Assembly (NCBI GenBank): GCA_032622095.1
Contig: CP136068.1
Span: 16,719,729-16,783,728 of the forward strand
Reading direction: 5' to 3'
Length of the DNA: 64,000 nucleotides
Source: Siphonodentalium dalli
Lineage: Eukaryota; Mollusca; Scaphopoda; Gadilida; Siphonodentaliidae
Part shown: positions 47,816 to 60,179 of the stretch, piece after piece
Layout: every line of letters begins with the position of its first letter
Numbering within the stretch: the first letter of the stretch is position 1
Notes under the pieces: model-generated
What the model was told of the DNA's origin: nothing
Seen by the model: only the letters and a program-made list of their open reading frames with translations
Database searches by the model: none
Program-made: the position numbers and the translations under genes

Positions 47816-47887
47816 AGTGGGATTCCAGAGGAGGCGCTTTGATAATTTCGACAACTTGTGTTCTTTATCCAGTGCCAACATGTGTAT
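47816..47887 (-). pseudogene. Alpha exon relic, unit C
   Basis: It aligns with 41526-41598 (GTG then QVVEIIKAPPLES) but has an in-frame TAA after GTG and TAG stops at the end. It is non-functional if read in the expected phase. Confidence 0.5.
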
Positions 47888-48567
47888 CTACGTATATAGT
47901 CTGTGTAATTTGTATTTCATTGTGTGTTTTACATTAAACATGACCAACAACATATATACAGATACGCACATTGGAAATATCTGTTAGCAATATTAATTTT
48001 TCAACATATCGATATCTCATGTAACACACAGTACCACTTGAAACTTGTGGTCAAAAGTAGGTTAAATTGATCTGATAGATTAACATTCCAAGCAAAATAT
48101 CGTGCATATTGTAGATCGGTAGTCGACTATTTCCTATTTTCGAGTTATTTTATTCGAATGAAATTGCCAAACAAGTATGGGGGATTGTACACAAAAAGTC
48201 TCAGCTACAATTTGAAATATGCCCCTTTGGTCGACACAGCCTCCTTACGGCATGCAGGTTTCGTGGTTTAAACACAAAGCAGATAACCTACGGGAAAGCA
48301 TACTTATTAAAGCTTCCACACGTACGGTGGTTATAACCCCCATCGAATAACATAAATAGATGTGTTGTTTAACAAAGTATGCAAGTCTAACGACTGCACG
48401 TCACAGTACCACCCCGAAAGTCATTGTCCATTGATTCAACAGGCAAAGTTTAAGTCAATGAAAATCACAGTGGCAGATAAATACATAAGCATTACAATTT
48501 CACTCACGTGTAAGCTACCATTAACCTCTATTTACATGCATGATCAATGCAAAGTGTCCGTTTTCTA

Positions 48568-48620
48568 GTTAAGGTGCTCCCGTGTGGACCCGGGTTAGAA
48601 TAGGCCTACCGTGTGGTGCA
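48568..48620 (+). repeat. Possible tRNA-derived SINE fragment
   Basis: GTTAAGGTGCTCCCGTGTGG followed by ACCCGGGTTAGAATAGG resembles the B-box end of a tRNA-derived SINE head as I recall from mollusc-type SINEs. The A box and tail are not evident. Confidence 0.3.
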
Positions 48621-48789
48621 TTATGTTAGGTGTGGTGTGGAAGTTCTGGTGGGTGAACAAGGCCGGACGTACTACCTCAGGCTACTACATGTGAATAAGA
48701 CGGTGGCTGAGTTGATTCGGCTCAATCAATCGTCTGGACACGCCTCTCCAGTGTTTCAGGTTTTGTTATCTGTGTTAGTGTTCGTCTGA
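48606..48789 (+). other. Unrecognised coding-like frame
   Basis: The frame is open from just after a TAG: YRVVHYVRCGVEVLVGEQG, YYLRLLHVNKTVAELIRLNQ, ending at a TGA. A CAGGTT donor-like site sits at the end of HASPVFQ. The composition looks protein-like, but there is no start codon, no recognised family and no confirmed splice partner. Confidence 0.25.
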
Positions 48790-49149
48790 TGTTTGAAGTA
48801 CTGTTTCACGTCTGATATTTCTGTTCTCTTCTGTCTCTCTGGTGTTCGTCTGCTGGTTGTTTATTGTTGAATCATGTATTACTGTGAGTGGGGTGGCACC
48901 AGGAGGCTGATAGACGCAGTGAATAAATGGGCCATAGGTTCTGCTAGGTACCAGTCTTTGGCCCGACCAGAACTCGAAGGGTATTCCGCGGTGGCTGCTG
49001 TGAGAGTTGTCATTTTTGTTATTGCTTTTTATATGGCAACTCAAACCAACAAAACACGACCAGATCTATTGTCAACCCGACTATTAAAAGACATTCCGTA
49101 TTTGTTATTAATAAGACACTTCAAAGTATTGCTGTATAACTGAAATCTG

Positions 49150-51927
49150 TCAAGCCGACCATGAGCAGACCAGTGACCTGAACACTCCTGATTGAATGTT
49201 CAAAGAAAGTTCAATCGGATGCTTTGTTGCAGCTAACAGCTATTGCAAAAACACCAGTTGTAGTTGCTCCTCACAAAACACCGAATAGTAGCTGATCAGA
49301 AAAATAAGCAAAACAAAGAATGCCCCCATACTATGACATGAAAGTATAATAAATATAAGCATTAAAGTAATTTTGAACACTGTAATAAGCCTCATATGGA
49401 ACTATCTTGCTCAACTCAGTTATCTCAATAACTTTGGTAATAAAGTTGCCAGAAAACAACGTCAATGTTTAATATACATTAGATAAAGTGTATATCATCT
49501 GTTTGTCGACGAAGGACTGTCTGTTTGCACTTACGAAGTTCAGACATCGTGTTCTGTGAAAGGTCGCACGATGACTACAAACTTGCATAAACCATGCCAA
49601 CAAAACGAACAACCACCACCCTTTCACTCCCTTCGACATTATACTAAATAAATGGTATGTAATAATTTTTTTCAGTTGGTTACAGGTTTGTTCCTATAAG
49701 TACAGTGTTATTTCTATTCCATATTTACAAAGTCATGTGGAACGTACGTTCCATACGTACCTTGTTGCCGACAAGTGACATGCATGACGTTCGCCTCAAC
49801 CAAGAACCCGAAAATATAAAATAAAATCATCATCACACGTGACGAAACAAGCCATGCATGTGCTTTAATAAACCATGCATGTACACTTTTTAATGCACGG
49901 GGTATAGCACGTGTGACCTGTAGTAAACACAGAACGGTACGTGTGTTAATGGGTTTATTGATGTTAAACTCTCGTTCTTTCCTACCACGCTAACTTTCGT
50001 GTCGTATCAACAACCATGTTAACACAATCATTTCGTTCTGTGTATAAATTATTAATTGCTTACATCTTCGTTAAAATGGAATTATGTTGTGATAGTATCG
50101 ATTAATCTAATTTGGCCTTGTGGCGGATGTGTATAAAATGTAACAAAATATTGATGTTTTCTTGATGAGTGGTCAGCCGTGGGTTAAATCAATATCCTAG
50201 CATTACTTTGTCATAACTATGCTCGTGTCAAGTGATTCTCTGAGTAACAGATGTGTACTTACATGACACTGAATTGCAATGTTCGTGCAGATATTTATGG
50301 TAGAGTTATACTGACAACAACTTGCATGTTAATAGATATATACACGTATACTCACGGATCGACATGTTTCAGTATCTTTTTTCCTGAAAGTGAGATGTTT
50401 AGAGCAGCTAGCATATCATACTAATGTATTGCTATATTTCATAAACTGAATATATCATTGATTAAATTATCTACCCAACACGCCGAGTGATAATAATTTT
50501 GAGCTGTTTGTTTTCAAAGGTTAAGTAGCGAGTGTTCAACACTGACAAACCATGATATTTGATTATGATTTAATCAACACAAAGATTAAACATTCTAGGA
50601 ACAATAACTATTTAAAATAGTGTGCATATATAATGGTTGTCATTTGGAGATGTTTAGTCAACGTTTCAGCATTATTTGTGGATCTATAGCAAAATAATGC
50701 ATCATTGTGATGGGGGAGACGACCGATAGGTATGTGGGGACTTCATAAGTTCATCACTTCGTTAAATAGTAAGCAGTTTGAGGCCGGGATACACATTTCA
50801 TGGAAACCACCAATAATCCAGATATATGAATCATATATATCACAGATCAATTTAATATCTTCTGACAGACCACTTTAGGATACTATATCGGGAATTTCAT
50901 AAATTTGCTAAATCTCATTCGGTCGCTGATTCTGGATATATCATCCAGTTCAAGTTCGAGAATTCTAGCAACACGTATTCCTATCCAACTCCTTTTCTTA
51001 TCTGAGAAAGTTAAGTAGATTGTATGAATGTATAATCGAATCATCGGCTTTACAGTTCACCTCTCCAAAACAAAGCAATCAATGCTTCTTTGTAAGACAG
51101 AACCGTACGATCATTGCTCAAATATACGTTCAAACGACCAATTATCAACTGAAAATTTGCGTGGTGTTATATATATATTTGATTGAAAAGCTTGCTTGAA
51201 AGAGTTATGTTGTATTGAAAACAAATTCTTGGTCAGTCGATTGGCGAAATTCATTATTTAAATACTTTCATATCCACATTGTTATCTATTTCCAGTCGTA
51301 ATATCAACCTGCAGTTCGTACCTGCCACATTTTACATATACCTCATATAAATTCAAGCAGCCACATACACTATTATCAATTGAGGCCGTCAGTACCGTAC
51401 CGCGGTATCAGACGCGGAACCGATGCGGTACCGATAGGTCTGGTACCACCGTCTGTACTTTGAGAATCCTAATCGCGTTCACTTATATGGAATAGGACTT
51501 GAATATAGTTATATCTAGATAATGTAAAACAACTTCAAACTAGGCACAACCGTTATTGTTTTAGACGTTATAGGACTTATGTCAATGAAATATAAAGACT
51601 TATAAACCCCCTTTGTGTGATAATTATACCACACGACTTGAATTGATTTAATACTAAAGGCTTTTGAGATTGAATTATATGGAGTGTCACCTTTAATTGT
51701 ATGACCTTTATATTACTGACGGTAATTAATTATAAAGCCTTTAACGCCGTTACTATCCTAAAACCTAAGTGTATTTATATACTTTTATTGTAGTTAAGTT
51801 GTGTGAAGACAATTTACTTAGGAAGACATATCTATGTAGATAATTGGATATTAAAGGGCAAAGTTAAGATTTATATAAGAAAATACTACACATAATGCAA
51901 AGCTGAATATTTCTTTCGACGATATCT
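49150..51927. other. Intergenic or intronic, no recognised feature
   Basis: If the receptor model holds, this is intron between the transmembrane exon and the tail exons. A GTACCG palindrome cluster lies at about 51390-51450. No exon could be supported. Confidence 0.35.
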
Positions 51928-52342
51928 GACCCGCCATATCAATTCCAGTCGGAAGTCGGGATTTGTTTACCCTGTGCCAATGCATTCTCTTATATATGCG
52001 AGTCGACCATAGGTCGCCTCGCATTTATAAGAGAATGCATTGGCCTAACAATTTTTTACAATTTTAATAATTTGTTCTTGTATTCTTTAATAATTTTATA
52101 ATTTCACCCATACAGAGCCCCAGACAAACATGAGCAGACGACACTCTTCTATGTGCTTCTATATATGCGTGGGGCTCCCTGCAGGGTAATGGATGTTTTA
52201 TTTTATTTTATGTCCTAAATATTGTTAGAAACATTTATTAAAAATCATGATAGAAAATTGTTAAGCCAATGCATTTTCTTATATATGCATTGGCACAGGG
52301 TAAAAAAATCCCGACCTATGACTGGATTTGATATGGCGGGTC
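51928..52342. mobile_element. MITE-like element with about 65-bp inverted termini
   Basis: The ends begin GACCCGCCATATCAA and continue through CGGGATTT-TTTACCCTGTGCCAATGCAT in both arms, 415 bp in all. A hairpin at 51976-52044 (GCCAATGCATTCTCTTAT arms) lies just inside the left end. A partial echo at 52263-52296 lies inside the right end. A fragment with CCCTGTGCCAATGCATTCTC is at 57651. No coding capacity and no clear target duplication. Confidence 0.8.
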
Positions 52343-53825
52343 ACATATTGGTAATATGAGCTTTACAGATGATAGTTAGATGTAATTCATATTCAAGGTA
52401 CCAATGGTGTGAATTCGGATATGACTTATCTGGGAAGGGTCACATACGTTAATGTGTTTACTTACAAGGGTCATACACTTATTCATGTCGGAAAAGGTTA
52501 CCGCAAGGGTGACAACGGAAAATTGAACCCATCCTCATATGTAATTGCATTGGAATATAAAGGCACTGGCTGTACTTAAAGCAGATATGGATATCATAGC
52601 CGCGTAAATAAATGCAAAGAACCAGTGATTAGTACACAATCACGTGATACATAGGGATACATGTGATCTTTTACATGACATACTAATCAATAAGTTTACT
52701 GAAATTGTTCAACAGTGTTCAACAGACCATTATTTGTGTCTAGAAAAACGAAAAATGGAAATTTGTTCCCTCAATAATGCCTTCAACAAGACTGATACAA
52801 TTGAACTGTTTTGTCTATTAAAGAGTGACAGAGTATAGTTATTTTAGCGAATTATATTCAAAAAGAGATACTTTGAGGCCAGGCTGAGAGATACTAATCA
52901 GATGTTCTGTTGTTCAATAGGAAGGATTCAATACTTTCCCAATTCTACATATTTGGTTTTGTTATAAACAGAACAGTATACTCGTGCAATGAAAAGTATT
53001 TCAAACAACAGAAAGCAGTATATTTTGTGTCTTTATATGAGCTGAAGAAATTACCAGTCAAATAAGTCCATATAAAATGAAGAAACTTGGCCGGTTAGTT
53101 TAGAAATTTAATAGGAAGGAATGGATGACACAATAAAACAATGAAAATTAAGCTTACAGACACTTATGCCAAAATTGTTGTGGAGGCTAGACACTACAAT
53201 ATAATTTGGGACATTGGGTTCTAACAAACTGATCCTAGAGCTATGAGCAAACAAATTTTTATGCAGATGGCAAACTTACTGGAATAGTGTTTAATTGATG
53301 TACCAAAATAATGTTGACCATGTTTCCATAAGTATATGTTATCTACTAAGTAGTTAATGATGGGAATTTATTGGGTGACTCTTGGGTCGTAATCAAGTTA
53401 TTTGTGGTGAAGATTCTTAACCAATTTCAAACATGAATTATATCACTTAGCACGTTAATGGCAGCAATGAATATTTGCCTCAAAGTTGGAAAAGCGGCCA
53501 GTTATCTTATTTAAATAATAAATGTACTGAGTAACTGTCCGCCAAGTGACAGGTTGTATTGCTACACATGTGTCAATGTAGTGTCTGCCTCCAGCAAGTC
53601 CAGGACGGCTCAACACATACACATGCCACACAACCATGATCAGTTCTTGGTTAACAGTTTGGTATGCACTTAGTAGTAAGCAAGGTTACCGTGAAGTCGG
53701 TCATACTTAATATGAAACATTTAGTTTTTAATATAAACTAAAATATATGTACATCTATAGCTACATGTATAATTGCAGACTACATACTCTACGCAACTAA
53801 TAGTATATATGTAACATGAACTTAC
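52343..53825. other. Intergenic or intronic, no recognised feature
   Basis: No exon or repeat could be supported. A minus frame at 53455-53637 is unrecognised. Confidence 0.35.
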
Positions 53826-53942
53826 TTCCGACAAATCTATATAGGATGACACCAGCAACAAAGACGAAGACAACTGCAGCACCAACAACCGCTCCAGCTA
53901 GGCCGGTGACCGATAATATGAATGCCGAGTCCCCTGTGTCTT
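53826..53942 (-). CDS. Transmembrane exon of a single-pass receptor-like protein
   Basis: A 117-nt exon with acceptor CTAAAACCCCAG and donor GTAAGTTC. It reads DTGDSAFILSVTGLAGAVVG then AAVVFVFVAGVILYRFVG: a polar stalk, about 25 hydrophobic Gly/Ala/Val residues, then a basic stop-transfer start. It ends with one base, matching the alpha exon at 41598. The gene runs leftward. Upstream ectodomain exons were not identified, so the family is unknown. The 12-kb gap to alpha is long but possible for an animal intron. Confidence 0.6.
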
Positions 53943-54439
53943 CTGGGGTTTTAGATGTGACAGAACAAAACAAAGAAATGTGTTTACATTAGGACACTGC
54001 AGTGGGATATGCAAATGTCAGAAGCCATGCATATCACATGGGTATGCATTGAACGTAATATAGTCACCTTTCCAATAAAATATTACTAATAGACAAAAAC
54101 ACAATGATGCCTGGAACTTTGCTAAGATATTTCATGCCGAATAACTGGGATGATTCTATTGCTAATCCATTAATCCAACTGGACCATGTTTAAACCACAA
54201 ATGCCGAATTCGTGACTTGGATCAATGGTGTTGGCTTTAAATCAAAGAATTGACTGTCAAATGGTGGTTTAAACCTCTAGGCGATGACGAATCCGGCCAT
54301 GACATTCATATATCAGACTAATCATATTATATATATGTTACTGTTCTATGGAAACTGTCTTTTAATTTAATAAATGCCGTCATATTAAAAAGTAACCAAG
54401 GGATACCACCACATACACAATATTACCATCGCTCACTAT

Positions 54440-55310
54440 ATTAGATATAAGATAATCATGGTTTTACCATAGTTACCACTGTAATTTTGTGGTATTTGTA
54501 TACCATATTCGGTTTAACATATAGTTTACTATAGAAGATGTATGGAAACCACAATTTTACCATACTTACTAAGGCAATTTTACAGACCATGTTTAGGTCT
54601 ACCATTTCGTTTGTGTTAAAAATACCTGTTGTGATAAAACTATGGTGAAAGTAATCAACCTCACCATAGTAACCATGATTTAGATCTACTATGTTTAACT
54701 TTTCCATGTATTCTGTGGTAAAACCATGTTTAGATCTAACGAATAACCAGCTTACACTATAGTTAAAACATGATTATATTATTATATTATGATAACAATG
54801 GTATTACGACAGTTTCCACGTCCTATTCATGACTAGTCTATGGATTCTTGATAGAACAATGATCAGGCTCGTAAATATCTCCTATAATCAACTATATTGT
54901 TTTCTATATACCACAATAGCTCTTCTGGCACATGCCTCAAAACTAAGGATCAGGGTAATACAACTGTAAAGTACAAAGTGCCATGGTAGTTTGGACGCTT
55001 TACTATGGTACTTGTACTATAGTGCATGTACAATGGTTTTATCATAGTAATACTATGGTATTATACTGTGCATTACCATAGGTTTACCATGGTTTGTTTA
55101 GTATATACTACTGTAGTATTAATACACCAGTTGTACTATGGTAAAATGTTACTACAGTATTACAGTATGAATGTTATAGCAATAACGTTGTACATGTAAT
55201 TGTACTATTGTAATAGTATATTGTAATAACATGGTGATTTAATTACTATGGTATTACCATAGTAGAATACCGTAATACTAGCATATTACTATGGTATACT
55301 ACGGTCTTTT
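54440..55310. repeat. ACCATAG/CTATGGT motif-rich tract
   Basis: Short self-complementary words (CATAGTAACCATG, TACTATGGTA, TACCATGGTTTG) recur dozens of times in both orientations without a fixed period. It is a cryptic simple repeat, comparable in style to 2084-2545. Confidence 0.65.
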
Positions 55311-56580
55311 TCGTATTATTGAAATAAGCTATGTGGGCTTAGTTTAAACACCGCACTCTGCACCCGTATAGGGCCAATGTTTTCTCAAATACGCTCTATA
55401 TGGGGTTAAGACGCGACTTTCGAAATAAGCCCGTATAGTTCGTATTTTCACGGAATAGGCTGTTTGCCTCATGTTTTAGCAAGATTTTAACTCGGTAACC
55501 ACATCCCCAAAAACGAAAAAAACCGAGTCAATATTGACGATCAATGTTTGAATATATGTTATAGTATGGTGTTGTCATTTGAACATAATTACAACTACTT
55601 TCGTTTTCGTCGAAATGCGGGCATTTGATTGGTCGAGAGGCTACCGCGTGACCTGCGTCTATCAGTGGATAGACTTTGCAGTAGACGAGTCACATCGCGT
55701 AGTGACACTTTAAGAAAATTGGGCGAGTCTATAACCGTCGCCCCACACGACGTCCCCGGATGACGCGAAAGCGCGGAACGAGAATTCCATTAGAATTTCA
55801 GTGAAAAAACAACTCGAAAACTCAATGTTAGAAACATTTGAACAAGTAGTCTATGTCTATATTCAATGTCTCTGCTTCTTATATACACTATACTATACTT
55901 ATGTCTGTTCATTTCAGCCGTATTCATGTTTTTGTAAAGCTCGATTGAACACTCGAAGTTCGTGCCGCGTTTTTTATTTGTCCAATTTTCGAAAAGCGTC
56001 TATGACAACGTGTATAGTTACTGCTGTGAACACAACTTATCATAAATCAGGCTGATCAACATGGCAAAATTTATTGGAAATAAATAAAATGTGTTACCCG
56101 ATTACAACCCTTTTAACATCATGATTTTTCAGCTTTATTACAATGCTAATGACATGCCATTTGTCACGAGAACATTAGATATGATCAGGGCATTTGTTTA
56201 CAAATTACATCGGCCGTGATCGGACTGGAGTCTGGACTGGTCTGGAGTTAATTTTACCGGAGATCGCGGATTCGACTGTGTGTGTGTTGATAATTATTGG
56301 GTTGTTGTTGAGTCATTTTAAACGTAAATCGTAGCCAAACAAGTAATTCTTTTTATCATGGATTGTTTATTGCTGAAAATTGAAGTTGAAGCGTAAATAT
56401 TTATTTTCTGAAAGTTTGCTTGACGAAGATGCTCGTTGACAATTTCGGCCAATTTATTTTCGGCCCATCAACCAAATTTTGAGATCGTCCAACGGAAAAT
56501 CATGTTTTGGCAATTAATTTTCAGAGATGGATTAATAGTAGATAGCTGAACATAAAGTGTTATAGTTGTGATTATAAGCC
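55311..56580. other. Intergenic, no recognised gene
   Basis: A small hairpin GTCTATCAGTGGATAGAC lies near 55657. The frame at 55801-56055 is unrecognised. Confidence 0.3.
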
Positions 56581-56734
56581 ATCAACGTCGTTTTTCGGTT
56601 GATATATGAGCGTATAGACCGATCATTAGACGAATAACATATTTAGTATAATCCGCTTCGCGGAATTATACAGTATGTTATTCGTCTACTGATCGGTCTA
56701 TACGCTCATAAATCAACCGAAAAACGACGCTGAT
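56581..56734. repeat. Long fold-back hairpin, arms about 60 bp
   Basis: ATCAACGTCGTTTTTCGGTT pairs with AACCGAAAAACGACGCTGAT. The stem continues through GAGCGTATAGACCGATC and ACGAATAACAT. The tip GTATAATCCGCTTCGCGGAATTATAC is itself a hairpin. Only a few mismatches, suggesting a young element. Confidence 0.9.
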
Positions 56735-57640
56735 GACATATATAATTCGAGCGAAAACAGCGTTTGAACGGCTTTTCAAAATGTATAAACCATCATGCTT
56801 AACTTTTAGTTTTGTTACATCAATAAAAAATGGCCAAGCTTGGCTAAAAGCCACTCTCGCCCATGTGCTTCCGGCGAGATTTATGTTGTTGATTTTTTGT
56901 GTTCATAATTTTCTCAGATTTTAAGCGACTCTTAATACATTATCGCTTGTTGTCGACATATATCAGTCAATAGCCATTGTTAAAGTGCTGATTTGAATAA
57001 TGTTAATCAGTCGCTCACGTATTTGATGCATATATGATGACAATTTTAAATACCATTAGAAAAAACCCAAACCCAAGGAGAAATTTTACCACAGGGGTGT
57101 CTCGCCAAACGAGTGAGGATATACATGTCGATATCATGCACGCTTCTAACGGTCGTAATTTCAAACGCCTGGATCGTCTCTAAAAATTATAAAGCCTATC
57201 GATCAAGTAATCGCTATATTTTACACATCGGGTATACAATTCCCAGATAAACTTATAAAACTGATGGTGAAATAAAATTCATAGAGAGCTGGAAACCCAG
57301 GCGTTCCAACAGCGACAATGTTCGACATCAATTATATCCAATCTTATAATTTTAGCCTAATGTACAAGTACTGGGTACCGAAGTATAAGTATTTATTACA
57401 GTAACTATATTTCTTCAAAATACAGGTAAGCCATAGTTTCTACTACGTGGATAGTTGCGAATTACCTCCGATACAACTGTCTTAAATGTGCATAGCAACG
57501 GTTATGACGGTTATGCAACCGTGCTATTATGATCAATAAACCCACATTCGGTTGCAAAGATTTCATATAACTGGACCTACAAAAAATCAGCACACTCGAT
57601 AGTCACATTTAAAAAGTTGATACTGGTGCTTCCTGATTTT
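56735..57640. other. Intergenic, no recognised feature
   Basis: Nothing could be supported here. Confidence 0.35.
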
Positions 57641-58260
57641 GTTGCGAAAACCCTGTGCCAATGCATTCTCTTACATCGGCAACTAAACCTATTGTTATCA
57701 ACCTTAGTGCCGCCCCCATTCATCTCTTACCAAACGGCCGTCTTTAAACACACGATCCATCGTATAACTGAGAAGAATTGTGTATCAATGTGGTGGAAAT
57801 CAGCGCTCTCATCCTCTGTGCACCCCTGACTTGGACGGCCCCACTTTGGACATCTTTAAAACACACAATATACTTATTGTTTGGTGGTAATCGGCGACTA
57901 AAACAAATCTTATAAAATTTATTGTTCCCCTCTCTCTCATCCAAACGGCACCAATTTTGAGTCTTTAAATCACACGATTAGATTCCTCGTACTACGGAGA
58001 AGAATGTGTTTCAATTTGGAGGAAATCGGCGCTAAAAGATTGTTTATCAATATCGGTGCCACTCTCCCCTCTACACAAGATATACCAGCACGGCGTCTTT
58101 AAATCACACGATTAGATGTCTTATATCATGGAGAAGAATATGTGTCAATTTGGGGAAGTCAGTTCTAAAAGTAATGTTATCAACTTTGGCGCCACGCTCC
58201 TTCCATGTGCGTCTGACTCGAACGGCGCCACGTTTGCCTCATGCTGTCCCTCCCTTTTCT
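57641..58260 (+). repeat. Degenerate tandem repeat, 4-5 units of about 145 bp
   Basis: The blocks GTCTTTAAATCACACGATTAGAT, GGAGAAGAATGTGTTTCAATTTGG, GGAAATCGGCGCTAAAAG and TATCAACTTTGGCGCCACGCTCC recur at about 57690, 57830, 57960 and 58095. Confidence 0.8.
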
Positions 58261-59204
58261 GCCCCTGAAAACAGCGTTACTTTAGAAAATTATAACCCGC
58301 ACCATAATTTGGTTCCATCTAGATGTTACCCCGTGAACTTCTATAGGACAAACAGACATATAGACATTCGCAAATATAGCTATATATTTGATATTTTATT
58401 AGAATCAATCGTGCAAGTTAGTCCCTCCAATAAACGATCAAACTATTGAAGATGCTCATGCTACGGTTCCAAACTGTGTCGTTCAAGAATGTACACTGGA
58501 TAGTGTTTTATGCAGAAGACTTCACAAATCGCCAGTCAATTTTGCTAGCTATGTGCACCTACACTAAATTGTTTGAAAATTTATCATACTGTTGTATGTA
58601 TCTTTATGCCGACCTATGTTATCAGTTCTGGGCAAATTAAGCCAAATATATGTCAGCTTTGAGACAAAAACAACCTACATTTATGTCATTCCTGTTACGG
58701 ATGAATACGTTACAGTACATGTGATGAGGTCGCGGATATATGGAACATTTGAGGTGGTATGTCAGCAATAAACAAAATAAAGTATTGATTTAATATTCAT
58801 CCATGACAAGAAATCTGAACTGTGATATTCTTTCAATCAAAATATCAGTGTTCTCAAACAAAAAGCAAAGTCTTTCACCATTATAATTCAGAACTCACAA
58901 GATTGAAAATAACCAGGAACAATCTACAAACAGTGAACATAGTAAATTTTGCAAATTTTCTGCGGTGAAAGCTGTCTAAAATGACAGGAAAACATAGTGA
59001 AAGCTGACATTTTGTCATATCAGGGACATTCATCGTGTTTCATCGTATATGTAGCTACACACTATTTGACTCCAATTGTATGCATTAATTTATTCGTTTA
59101 AAACATCAAAAATGCTAAAATAAATATATGAATAGTCCTTTCTTACATATAAGATATAGCAAGATATACTATAAAAGTATGTAAGATGTAGCGAAAATTT
59201 AATA
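58261..59204. other. Intergenic, no recognised gene
   Basis: No supported feature. Frames at 58.1-58.6 kb overlap the preceding repeat or are short. Confidence 0.35.
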
Positions 59205-60155
59205 CACATTATTATATGATCATAAACTGTCTTCTAAATTTCCCATACTAAATGATGTGCAAAAGAAGTAGTTGATAAATCACGATATCTACCTGGCTGT
59301 TCTATAAATAGGCCAGATGTGTTAATAACAAGATCACGGGACGTCATGAGTTATTAATAGGTAGTGTATGTTCATAACAATGTAGTGACGTTTTGTATTA
59401 TTTTCTATCATACATGAATTGTTTATTAAATTTTGACATGTTGAAAAACATTGTTGTGCATTTATTGGATTTATATATATGGGTCAGCAAGGAAGTTCTA
59501 ATTGGCTTGATATCATTGGTGGATAATATAATAAAACACTTATTTCACGGTTTCGAGGTTGACATGAGGATTTATCAACCCTCGGAAGTTATAATTCACC
59601 TCGGCCTGCGGCCTCGGTGTATATTAACTTCCTCGGGTTGATAAATCCTCCTGTCAACTTCGAAACCGTGAAATAAATGTATATTATTATATGATCAAAA
59701 ACTTTCTTCTAAATGTCCCATCCTAAATGATGTGCAAAGAAGTTGATAAATCACGATATCTACCTGGCTGTTCTATAAATAGGCCAGATTGGTTAACAAC
59801 AAGATCACGCGACGTCATGAGTTATTAATATGGAGTATGTTCATAAGAATGTAGTGACGTTTTGTAATATTTTCCATCATACATGAATTGTTTATTAAAT
59901 TTTGACTTGTTGAAAAACATTGTTGTGCATTTTATGGATTTATATATATGGGTCAGCAAGGTAGTTCTAATGGGCTTGATACCATTGGTGGATCATATCA
60001 TAAAACACTTATTGCACGGTTTCGAGGTTGACATGAGGATTTATCAAACCTTGGAAGTTAATATTCACCTCGGCCTGCGGCCTCGGTGTATATTAACTTC
60101 CTCGGGTTGATAAAACCTCATATCAACCTCGAAACCATGCAATAAATGTATAGTA
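59205..60155 (+). repeat. Two tandem units of about 475 bp, each with an F1 fold-back
   Basis: Copy one starts near 59205 and copy two near 59680. They share ATGATGTGCAAA-GAAG, CACGATATCTACCTGGCTG, GCGACGTCATGAGTTATTAAT and the F1 hairpins (59539-59678, 60009-60148). The frames MNCLLNFD... in both copies are repeat-borne. The F1 element was duplicated with its flank. Confidence 0.9.
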
Positions 60156-60179
60156 TAACATCAAACCGATATAAGAGTA

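Larger units (their letters stand above)
38940..47990 (-). repeat. Segmental triplication carrying receptor-tail exons
   Basis: Three diverged direct copies are visible: A about 38940-41650, B about 42105-44640, C about 44641-47990. A and B share AAACATGTTTTGTATCCATGC, GTCAGCAAAGGCCATGATTGG and CACACATGTTGATATACTGACG. A, B and C share TATTCTGGACTAATTTG, AGTACTCACGGTGCCA and the exon sets listed below. A and C also share the 80-95 bp satellite and the alpha exon region. B and C share 43.4-43.6/45.2-45.5 kb. Insertions (hairpins, satellite growth) distinguish the copies. Confidence 0.75.

Noticed and set aside
59393-60110. Two similar 75-82 codon frames as paralogous genes
   Set aside because: They are parts of a 475-bp tandem duplication running into a fold-back hairpin. 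Similarity covers non-coding flanks equally.
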